Positions 56,220-64,000 of a DNA stretch of 64,000 bases are shown piece by piece (position 1 is the first letter of the stretch; each line of letters starts with the position of its first letter). This DNA comes from Lutjanus erythropterus (Eukaryota; Chordata; Actinopteri; Lutjaniformes; Lutjanidae). A model generated the notes under the pieces. That model was not told the origin of the DNA, made no database searches, and saw only the letters and a program-made list of their open reading frames with translations. The DNA is taken from positions 13,979,773-14,043,772 of the forward strand of contig CM034603.1 in assembly GCA_020091685.1 (NCBI GenBank). The letters are read 5' to 3'. The position numbers and the translations under genes are program-made.

Positions 56220-56465
56220 GGGCTAGTTTTGTATCTATTAACATGGTGACCTCCACAGAGCAATGTGCCTGGGGATATTAACAGCGGGCCATTTGACAAT
56301 AATGGGACCTTTAATCTGAGTTTGAGCCAAACACATGAATGACATTTCCCAGCCAGTGTTCCCATTCACAAACAGCGGGGGACCAATCACAGCGAGGCAG
56401 AGTTCAATTAGATAGAAATGAAGCACATCTGTCGAGGGTGAGGGGTTTTTACATTAACAGCAGAA
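56220..56465. promoter_or_regulatory. Candidate conserved non-coding element
   Basis: A balanced, repeat-free block: GGGGATATTAACAGCGGGCC near 56272, ATAATGGGACCTTTAATCTG near 56299, then CCAATCACAGCGAGGC near 56383 with a forward CCAAT word. The opposed minus-strand frames of 62 and 80 residues have no domain. Good texture for a regulatory element. Confidence 0.3.
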
Positions 56466-57660
56466 CATGAGGAATACACCCATTTTCTTTCACCTTTGGT
56501 TGGTGAGTTAAAGTTACAGGTTACACTTAATAGTGGCCTTAAATGGAACAGAAAATTATACTGCAGGTGAATAATTTAAGTGCTGATGCTTTATTGGAAA
56601 ATGAAGCTAATGGCAAACACCAGGACCAAAACTCCTCTATGTTTAACACGCTATTACTTAATACTTGAAGTTGCTTTAAGCTGTCTTTAAACAACAGGGG
56701 GAAGAAATAGAAGAAAAACACATTTAACTGAAACACAACTCCAATTTATTGTTACCGTATTACGTTGTTATGGATAATATGTTGGCAAACACTTGCTATT
56801 TACACATCCAGTGTCTAAAGAGCAGCATTATTATTCTTTTGGAGTCATGTTTCTGTTTGATGAATGTAAGTCTATTATTCCTCCTCTGTTTAGCTCTGGT
56901 TTTATCTCTCTTCAGAAAAAAAAAGAAAATCTGAATCATGAGCTCAAGAAGTTTGATTTTCTTCAGTCTGGTTGTCCAAGCTTATTTGCCAGAGATATGG
57001 AAGGTTGATGAGAGCTGTGGATGCTTTCAAGACTCAGAGCAAACTGACATGATAAAGAACGTGCCAGAATCAGTCTGATTCTGAGGGCCAACCCTGGCTA
57101 AAGCAAGGTCAGTCAAGTTCTGCTAACTGAAGCTGATTCTCAAACCAAATCAGCCCACACACCAGACCAAATGGTAGTCAAGTACGAAATTGTCACCAGA
57201 TCACATGCAGCTGAGTATGCTGACAAGGTAGCTGTAATCTACTGTACATCTGGGTGTATACACTGATGTATAACCAGTATAAAGGAGATTGTACTTCCCA
57301 GCAGCGGAACAATATATGCAGGTAATGCAGCTGCATTTAGACTTGCAACTGATCAGGGCCTACTTGTTTATTTCACACAGGCATACCCTGATCCTTATTT
57401 ATCTTGCTACCTCATGTCAGAAGTACGCCAGTTTTCCATTTATTGAGTACACAAGGCCATGAAACTTCATTACCACGATTACATTTCTAAATTAAGTTTA
57501 ATAAGGATTAATGGGCACAGTGATGTTCAAAAATGTACAAAGTGTGTCTGAGCAGAATTCTTGGTTACTGTTATGGACATGTGTTATACTGCCGCAAAGC
57601 AAAATCTACAGATAAGAGTGTCTTTCAGCAAATCAATGTCAAAACAGTGAATGTGTGAGA
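56466..57660. other. AT-rich unique DNA
   Basis: No gene or repeat assigned. Confidence 0.35.
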
Positions 57661-57679
57661 AACAAGCAAGCAAGCAAAG
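57661..57679. repeat. (AAGC)n short tandem repeat
   Basis: About four AAGC units in an A/G-rich stretch (57655-57780). Confidence 0.7.
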
Positions 57680-57954
57680 GAATACAAACACAAGCAGGCA
57701 AAAACTGAAAGAAGCCAAGGAAGCAGCTGAGAAAGAAAAATAGAAACCTTCCAAAAAATGATTTTCTTTCAGAAAGTTTCAGAAAGACAAAATTGCAAGC
57801 TGTCTCTTCTCTGCATCTCTCTTGCATCCTCGCTGGGAGGAGCTGAAACATGAGGAAGGGAAGTGAGTTAGGGAAAGAAGGAGACATCTTAGTGTAATTA
57901 AAAGCCCCCAAAGAGCTCCAAAGTTGGCAGAGGAAGAAGATCGCAGTTCATTTC
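57680..57954. other. Purine-rich unique DNA
   Basis: A/G-rich on the plus strand. The 90-residue minus-strand frame has a Phe/Leu-rich composition from this bias. No gene is called. Confidence 0.3.
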
Positions 57955-58140
57955 TTGTTTCCTACTGACAGTCGATGTTGGTTTCTTTTAACCATGACCG
58001 AGGTCATTCCCTAACCTTAACCATGAGGTGAACCTGACCAAACCTTAACCATAGCATTGTCGGATCACATAAGAGATTTATTTTCAAACAGTGGACAGTG
58101 GCGTCACCATAGGTTCACCCTTGGTCATTATAGAGGACAT
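57955..58140. repeat. Dispersed repeat relic rich in 'accttaacc' words
   Basis: CATTCCCTAACCTTAACCAT, then 'gaacctgaccaaaccttaacca' and 'cagtggcgtcacc' resemble a common fish repeat theme also hinted at near 35640 and 59510. Boundaries uncertain. Confidence 0.45.
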
Positions 58141-59334
58141 GGACAAAATTCATTTTGTTTGATTTGAAGGACTTGTAAGCAGTGTTCTTTATTACTTTTG
58201 ATATAACAAAATAATAAGCTAAACAAGCTAAATTGTGATTTATGAAAAATTAGGACTTAAATACATCCTTTGAGTATAGTTTTTTTTAGCATGAGCAGCA
58301 GCTGCAATGGCAGCACAGAATGTGATGAAAACTCAACCTTTATCAAGACAAAATACATTAAATTAGTTTCACTCATAGGCAATGCTGTACAGACTGAAAA
58401 TTCAAGCAGAGACACCACAGAAAAGAGCACATAGCACGTTATCTGCAGAGAAAACTAAGAAACACAAAGTCTTTGAAATACCGTGTTACTGTGAATTAAT
58501 CAATATCATACAGGATTACCAAATTTTACAATCTTGTGACATCTTATTCAATAATTTTCATAGAAAAGGGGGCCTGCAGACATGCACAAATGTTTAAAAT
58601 AACTTACATCAGACACCAAATGCACAGAAATGCGTGTTGGTCATGTGGGTTCAAAGCACAACAGAGAGCTTTAAAAAAAAACCACCACACAATGACGGGA
58701 TACTTCCAGATACAGAGCTTGCATGATATAATTAGGCAATATGGTTCATCTGCAATCACGGGATGTTATCATACCAAACAACTTGATCTTATGATACATT
58801 CCCCAGTTTGCCTGTGGGAAACAGAAGCTACTGTGTGTGACTGCTGTGCTGTGTGAAGGTCATTTATTTGGTGGAGTTCTGCTCTCTGATTGACAGGCTG
58901 CTCAATTTTCAAATGTCATCCTAAAACATATTACACACAGTAGATATAACTTTTATTTTCACTCTCTCAGCAGATTGTGGGACAGAGAAATAAAAATGCC
59001 ACATTGTATTTGGCTTTTACATGTCAGAACAAGTTGTTTAGAAAACCTTCTTGTGTATATGTGACTTGTCACTGGAAATACTGTCATGTACTATGTCAAA
59101 TGAAAGACAACACCAACACCTCCACCATTTTGTCTTCTGTTTCTGGTGTCATCTGTTGATTCTGGGTGGTTTGATGGCCGAATAATGGGGGCTAAGATTT
59201 GAGTTTCAGACTCTCAGAATCAAATAACAAGTATATCGTTTGAGAGCTCCAATTTTTTAAGTGATTTTCAAACGTCATATACTGGAAAATCTACTGGAGA
59301 AGAAGTAGAGACCAGCAAAGGTCGCATATGGAGG
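58141..59334. other. AT-rich unique DNA
   Basis: No gene or repeat assigned. A 106-residue frame (58536-58856) has no domain. Confidence 0.35.
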
Positions 59335-59720
59335 AGGTGGTGGATGGATGGTCAAACAAACACTTCACATCACCCAGGTGATGGGGGTTTAGGTCCCGTG
59401 AAAAAGCAGTAGCCAAGGTTGACTTCTTTTTATTTTCGTTATTCAATTTACATTGCATTATTTCAACCTACATAACTACTTATATTAAACCTTGAACTTT
59501 TCCTAAACCTAACCAAGATATTTGTACCAAGGTGCTGTAATTGACAAGTTGTGAGTGAGATGTGTTGCTCATGCTGGGACAGGAGGCAGCGGAGATCTTG
59601 TGGTTCAGGGGCTAAAACACAGACCATGAACACCCCCTGGTTCTAATCTGGCTGGGACTTTGTTTCCTGTCATCTCTCCATTATCACTGTCTAATAAAGG
59701 CATACAGTGCCAAGCAATAA
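59335..59720 (+). mobile_element. SINE-like relic, copy 2, with flanking repeat
   Basis: The last part (about 59590-59705) has an A-box-like TGTGGTTCAGGGGCTAA and a weak B-box TGGTTCTAATCTGG, followed by GGGACTTTGTTTCCTGTCAT, 'ctctccattatcactgtc' and TAATAAAGGCA. This parallels the relic at 9241-9400. The upstream part (59335-59590) contains 'aaacctaaccaag' and other repeat-like words and may be a second, older element. Family name uncertain. Confidence 0.6.
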
Positions 59721-60605
59721 TAATAACCATAAAGAGGCTCATTGTCCACACGGTAATTCACAAGTGATCATCCGTTTTTATTTGTACATTTAGACAGTTG
59801 AATCCATCACTGTTGTTGCATTATGAAACCGCAATGCACTGTGTTTTCTTAATCCACTTTTCTTTTAAGTGATGTCAGATGACTCCATTTTAATAGTCCA
59901 AAACATAATTTGTGCAAGCAAATAACCTGAACTGGCTGTTTCTTGAACTCAGAAATGGTAAACAAGTACACTAGTTGTGCCAAACACTAGTGGTGTATAA
60001 TTTTGGTCACTGAATATGGTTTTCAAGTGTCTTTTTTGAACACAGACCAAACAATGCCACTGTCAACATTATGTCAAACCAGTGGCGAGTGTGTTTTTCC
60101 AAGTAACACAGAGGGTTTCATCACAGTTACTTCCTGTAGATCTTAGGGAAGGAAAATACAGGATTGTTTTAGAAAAAAAAGTTTATTAGTTTATGGAAAA
60201 TTAACATTTTAAGTGATGGCCAATCATTTCTAACATCGTGATTCACAGGAGGATCACATGAGCACTCATTTGCTTTGAATCTTCATTCTGGAATAAATAC
60301 ATTCAGTGTGTTCCTCTCCAGAGGGAAATCATATTTTCCCTGTTGTAAATCCAGGTAACAAGTCTTAGCTTTTTTTTTCTTTTTTCTTTGAAAATGGTGT
60401 GGTTTGGTATGCCTTTTAAGTCCTCCCCCCTTTTCTGCTTTGTGTGTTTCAGTTCCTTGTACTTTTTTATCTTCCTTTTCCTCATTCCTTATTTTCTACT
60501 TCCTTTTCTTCCTTATAGTGTCTGTGCTGGTTTTTCGTTCTACACTTGTGCTGTAATTTTGGCCAAGTCTGCATCAAAGAAGAGATTCAGAGCTTAAGAG
60601 GCCAT
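59721..60605. other. Unique DNA with pyrimidine-rich segment
   Basis: 60369-60535 is C/T-rich on the plus strand with a T-run (60370-60389). The 69-residue plus-strand and 60-residue minus-strand frames here reflect that bias. No gene is called. Confidence 0.35.
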
Positions 60606-60780
60606 CCTGCTAAATAAACATCAAATAAGATGCTGATATTGATTTTCCTCATTTAACTATCAATGCATTACTGCCAGAAGTCATGCAGTTATTTTGCAAT
60701 GGAGGATATGTGTTCAGCAAATTAGTCATGTCCACAACAGGCTATCCATATTTCAGATTTAAAGCCTGTTAAAATGAAAT
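60606..60780. promoter_or_regulatory. Weak candidate conserved non-coding element
   Basis: Repeat-free AT-rich sequence with AT-core words (AATAAGATGCTGATATTGAT near 60625). No coding frame. Low confidence. Confidence 0.18.
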
Positions 60781-61079
60781 TTTAAGACACAGCGTTGAAT
60801 TGCGACCACTGATTTGGGGTCACAAGTCAGGTTGTTCTAACCTCTAGGTCACAGCTGTCCTTCATCAAATCCGGTCATTTGGACCATTATTTAAAACACA
60901 TTCAATACAGCAGCCATTTAGTCATCTCATACATTCAGCCTTTACTGAAAAATACACAGCAGTCGCCATCTAACCGAGAGGCTATTGCTGATTACAAAAT
61001 CCATGAAGTAAAGCATTTCTCTCGCCTGTGTCTGAACCTGTATCGATCGAACCGGGGACTATTTGTTTGAAATGATCGA
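60781..61079. other. Unique non-coding DNA
   Basis: Nothing recognised; a 63-residue plus-strand frame has no domain. A CGATCGAACCGGGG patch lies near 61043. Confidence 0.3.
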
Positions 61080-61395
61080 GATGATTACATGACCCCGATC
61101 ACACTGCAGTATTGCATAGGGTGTGATTTATGGATAATCCATCAGCCTACATGTTTTTACAAGATAATATTGGATTTGGGAAGCCCCCTAATATTGGCAA
61201 GAGGGAAAGGGGGGGCAGAATGAGTTCACAGTGAAAAATTATGTATGGCACAATGACTGCATTCTCAAACAGCAGTTCATTCAGTCTTTATGATGGCAAA
61301 AAATATCCCACTTCATTTCTCATAACTGCTGGACTCCAAATGCATTATTCTGACCATAAACAAACAAAATGCCCCATAGTGTGCTTTACTAAATG
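61080..61395. promoter_or_regulatory. Candidate conserved non-coding element
   Basis: Repeat-free sequence with AT-core words: GATGATTACATGACCCCGAT near 61079, ATTTATGGATAATCC near 61126 and CTAATATTGGC near 61189, then a GGGAAAGGGGGGGC patch near 61203. No coding frame. Enhancer-like texture only. Confidence 0.25.
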
Positions 61396-61659
61396 AGGTG
61401 AATTACCATTAGGAAATAGCCTCCTAGTATGGTATTGAGTGGTATTATGGAGTTAATGTGACAATAGATCATATGAGCAGAAGAGCTGCACCTGCTTTTG
61501 CCACATCCACAGTGCTCACAGATTGTTTCTCTGGCTAAGGCATCTCATTTAGCATCTCACTTCTGTTTTTTCTTGCCTGTAATGCTCCTACGAGGTTTCT
61601 TTTTTTCCCACTTGCAAAATGTGCTGAGACTGAAACCTGAATTTAAGCTGAGAACAGAC
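61396..61659. other. Unique non-coding DNA
   Basis: Nothing assigned. Confidence 0.3.
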
Positions 61660-61935
61660 TTTAAAAAGCTGCAATATGTGAGAATTGACCACCTGTCAAA
61701 CTCAATATGGGCAGCATATCACCAGAGTAACTGCTAATTGCTGCTAACTGAAGCTGCTGTAAGCTAGTGAGCTCAGTTAGCCATGCAGCTAGCAGTCCTA
61801 TTAGCTGACTTCTCCCAGAAAGGTGTTTACAATGCTAACATGGGAGATGTGGACCACTGGAAGGAGGACGTTGTCAGGCAAAGCATGGGGAAGACAGCAC
61901 CGGGATGGGCTTTTGAACATTTTAAATTGATATCC
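61660..61935 (+). repeat. Dispersed fish repeat relic
   Basis: The order 'gcaatatgtgagaattgacc', ACCTGTCAAACTCAATATGG, GCAGCATATCACCAGAGTAA, 'gctaactgaagctgctgtaa', 'gagctcagttagcca', 'ttagctgacttctcccagaa', 'gaccactggaaggaggacg' and 'accgggatgggctt' matches a known teleost dispersed repeat. The 79- and 74-residue frames overlapping it are not genes. Confidence 0.65.
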
Positions 61936-62034
61936 TTATATGTTGTATATATTTTATGTATATATTGTAAGCCAACCAAATATAATGTTTTAATTTTCCA
62001 GCTTTAATGATATTGGTAGGCTAGCTGCCTGGTC
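61936..62034. other. AT-rich spacer
   Basis: Nothing recognised. Confidence 0.3.
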
Positions 62035-62125
62035 CGGTTTCCAGTCTTGTGCAAAGCTAACCAGCTGCTTCATATTTATCCTACAAACATGCGAGTGGTA
62101 TTGATCTCTCATCTAACTTGCCCGT
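62035..62125 (+). mobile_element. MITE-like dispersed repeat, copy 2 (partial)
   Basis: TTTCCAGTCTTGTGCAAAGC, 'taaccagctgcttcatatttatc', 'aacatgcgagtggtattgatc' and 'tctcatctaactt' match the right part of the repeat seen at 35105-35300. The later 'gaaagcgaataag' end is missing. Confidence 0.65.
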
Positions 62126-62126
62126 G

Positions 62127-62157
62127 TTTTTTCTTTCATTTTTCATGAAAGAAAAAA
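62127..62157. other. 13-bp palindrome with 5-base loop
   Basis: The left arm 62127-62139 (TTTTTTCTTTCAT) is the perfect reverse complement of the right arm 62145-62157. The loop is 62140-62144. On the minus strand it would resemble a hairpin followed by A's and on the plus strand a hairpin preceded by T's; in a vertebrate it is most likely incidental. Confidence 0.75.
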
Positions 62158-62539
62158 AACAACAGGTTTCTGAAGTTTCTGTGTGGTATATCTTCCCATT
62201 AACAGATGACCCTGAGACTAAAACACCAGCTAAAAGCTAAATGCATTCCCAACTCTATATGGACATAACAGCTATATACTTACAGTGCTGCTACTTAGGT
62301 TCAGAAACCTGTGAATGCGCAGAAAATGTATCTGAATACCTGTAGCGAATATTTCAACAAATACAATACACAAAAGAAAATTTTGTGTGGGAAAAACGTA
62401 GAAACATTGAAGAGCTCGCTCTCATGAGGCAGTAGTGCTGGTCAGTCACTGGAAACCAGTTGTTCAGCTAATGCTCTTTAAAGTTAAAAAGGAAAAAGAG
62501 CCACTTCCTCTGGTAAACTCCTGAGTGGTGATGATGACG
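62158..62539. other. Unique non-coding DNA
   Basis: No gene or repeat assigned. Confidence 0.3.
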
Positions 62540-62760
62540 GACCAATTAGCCTGACTCATTAGCTTTCGGAGAGCATTAGAAAATAAAGCTGTGGCAGGAT
62601 GGACTTCGCTCTGAGTGTTTTTGCATTATTGATTGAGAATTAATGGCGGAAGCAGCTGTCATTAAAAGGGTAAGGGATGGCTCCAGAAGACCTTAGTAAT
62701 GGCAATCTGGGCCATTTAAGAGTCAGCTAGATGGCTGTTAACCACTTAAGGGCTGGAGCA
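62540..62760. promoter_or_regulatory. Candidate conserved non-coding element
   Basis: A repeat-free block with PBX/HOX-type words (GCATTATTGATTGAGAATTA at about 62623-62642), followed by ATGGCGGAAGCAGCTGTCAT, which holds a CAGCTG E-box near 62653, and ATTAAAAGGG. No coding frame. One of the better small enhancer candidates; conservation untested. Confidence 0.32.
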
Positions 62761-63174
62761 GAACGTGAGGTGGAGAAACAGGAGGTTAGAAAGAGCTGTG
62801 GCTGACAGGATGACAGGATGCAAGCCGGATTAGCTGATAGTAAAGAAATCCAGTATCTCTGTCCACAACATTCAATAGCTTTCTTTGTTTTTGTACTATT
62901 GCAGCAGATGAATGTAGTGGAAATATTTATTCAATACATGCTGTTTAAACAACATTTCATATTCTTGCAACAAGACATAAGATTTTATGATGGGATGAAC
63001 ATAAAAACCTTATTAATAAGGAGCACTAGAACTAAACATCCAGCTAAGGAGGCAAGCATTCATGGTCATGGAGATTTACGTATTAAAATAATATATTTAA
63101 AATATAAATCCGCATGTACAAGTGCCCTCAAAACTGTACTTAAACACAGAATGTGATTAAGGATACTGGGGTGT
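62761..63174. other. AT-rich unique DNA
   Basis: A 112-residue plus-strand frame (62818-63156) has no recognised domain, promoter or splice support. Confidence 0.35.
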
Positions 63175-63400
63175 TGCACTGGCTCACACTGTTGCTTCTC
63201 AGCAAGAAGGTGCTGACTTGAGTTTCCTCCAGGTGCTCTGCTTAGTGCCCACAGTCAAATGACATGTGGTTTAGGTGAAATAGCGGCTTGAAGGTGCCTT
63301 TGAGAATATGAGTGTTAATTGTTGTCTGACTATGTCTGAGCCCTGTGATAGACTGGGAACCTGTCCTGGATGAACCCCGCCTCCTGCTTTACAAGGCGTA
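63175..63400 (+). mobile_element. SINE-like fossil with internal deletion
   Basis: The head GCACTGGCTCACACTGTTGC followed by 'ttctcagcaagaaggtgctg' resembles the tRNA-like start of a very common fish dispersed repeat ('tagcactgtcgcctcacagcaagaaggtcctgggttc'). It then jumps directly to GAGTTTCCTCCAGGTGCTCT, 'cccacagtcaaatgacatg', 'gccctgtgatagactgggaa' and CCTGTCCTGGATGAACCCCG, the usual body. The B-box and the 'ttctccccgtgtctg' part are missing, so the copy has an internal deletion of perhaps 40-60 bases. Confidence 0.75.
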
Positions 63401-63889
63401 GTTCAAATAAAGTATTTATTATTTTCTTAAGATTACATATTCCTGACCATTAGGTAACCTTAAATGTTTTATGAAACTGTGCCTTTTTACAAAGTAAGGT
63501 CCAAACATGTAAAATAGTCACTAAAGAATGAGAACATTTCCTTTTCAGGACAGAATGTGATCATTTTTCTTTTAAAATCAACATTCACTGGCCTCCACCT
63601 TTGACTGTTCTGTTAAAAGCAAAGCTGAAAGCACAATAACACACTGTATGCTAAGTGTCACACATTAAACAGCTACACTTCACTACACTAGGTTTTTCAT
63701 AGAGCTGCTCAAGCTCCATCGGGCTTAATACCCAGACATGTTTTTGTCTTGGTGAATAGCTCAGTTTGCCACCATACCACCCACACATTTCTGCAACATT
63801 CAATTGCTCAACAAGTTCAAAGGGGACTGTGGGCGGTTAGTTTGTGTTACAGGTGTGTGTTTTGTTTTAAACTGCGTGGCGGCGGTGTG
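63401..63889. other. Unique non-coding DNA
   Basis: No gene or repeat assigned. Confidence 0.3.
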
Positions 63890-64000
63890 CACAGTGAGGT
63901 ATAAAGGCTGCATTGAGTCAGTGGCTGGCCCCATTGAGAAACAGGAAAAACAAAACATGCAGACACTTGCAGAGGAGGAGGGCTCTGCAGGCAGAGGTAT
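63890..64000 (+). promoter_or_regulatory. Possible core promoter and start codon at window edge
   Basis: A TATAAAG box lies at 63900-63906, preceded by CpG-containing GCGTGGCGGCGGTGTGC at 63874-63890. An ATG at 63957 with A at -3 opens a frame reading 'MQTLAEEEGSAGRG' to the window end without a stop. If real, transcription would start near 63930. The frame is too short to recognise and the window stops, so this is speculative; a chance TATA word is equally likely. Confidence 0.15.

Overview
This window looks like intergenic or deep intronic DNA from a ray-finned fish, most likely a spiny-rayed (percomorph) teleost. I found no protein-coding exon that I can defend. The open frames are short, run through simple repeats or transposon remnants, and lack recognisable domains other than fossil transposon proteins. 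The teleost assignment is inference. It rests on many interspersed repeats that I know as typical of fish genomes, AT-rich unique DNA and abundant CA/TG microsatellites. No database search was possible, so repeat identities are by recognition and internal comparison.

Layout. From 1 to 9 kb: mostly unique DNA with a long (CA) microsatellite at 576-639, a regulatory-looking block at 1575-1925, a foldback MITE at 2748-3274 and a decayed non-LTR reverse transcriptase at about 3375-4325 on the minus strand. From 9 to 25 kb: SINE-like relics, several repeat relics (13.0, 15.3, 16.0 kb) and three blocks that look like developmental conserved non-coding elements (17.5-18.1, 19.8-20.3 and 21.5-22.6 kb). 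From 26 to 45 kb: an interspersed repeat with a partner at 49.6 kb, a second reverse-transcriptase relic at 28.2-28.5 kb, a tandem-unit repeat at 32.6-33.0 kb, a Tc1-like transposon broken by a nested insertion at 39.96-41.28 kb, and a dense repeat cluster at 44.2-45.3 kb. From 46 to 64 kb: a TG tract leading into a repeat with telomere-like motifs (46.9-47.1 kb), a second Tc1-like copy (51.98-52.66 kb), a strong non-coding candidate at 52.7-53.3 kb, and more MITE and SINE relics. At the extreme right edge (63.9-64.0 kb) is a weak TATA-like signal.

The functional content, if any, is probably cis-regulatory. More than twenty blocks avoid recognisable repeats, have more even base composition than their surroundings and carry AT-core homeodomain-type sites. 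That would fit a regulatory desert or giant intron around a developmental gene, but the target gene is not visible and conservation is untested. All transposon proteins seen here are broken fossils; none could be active as it stands.
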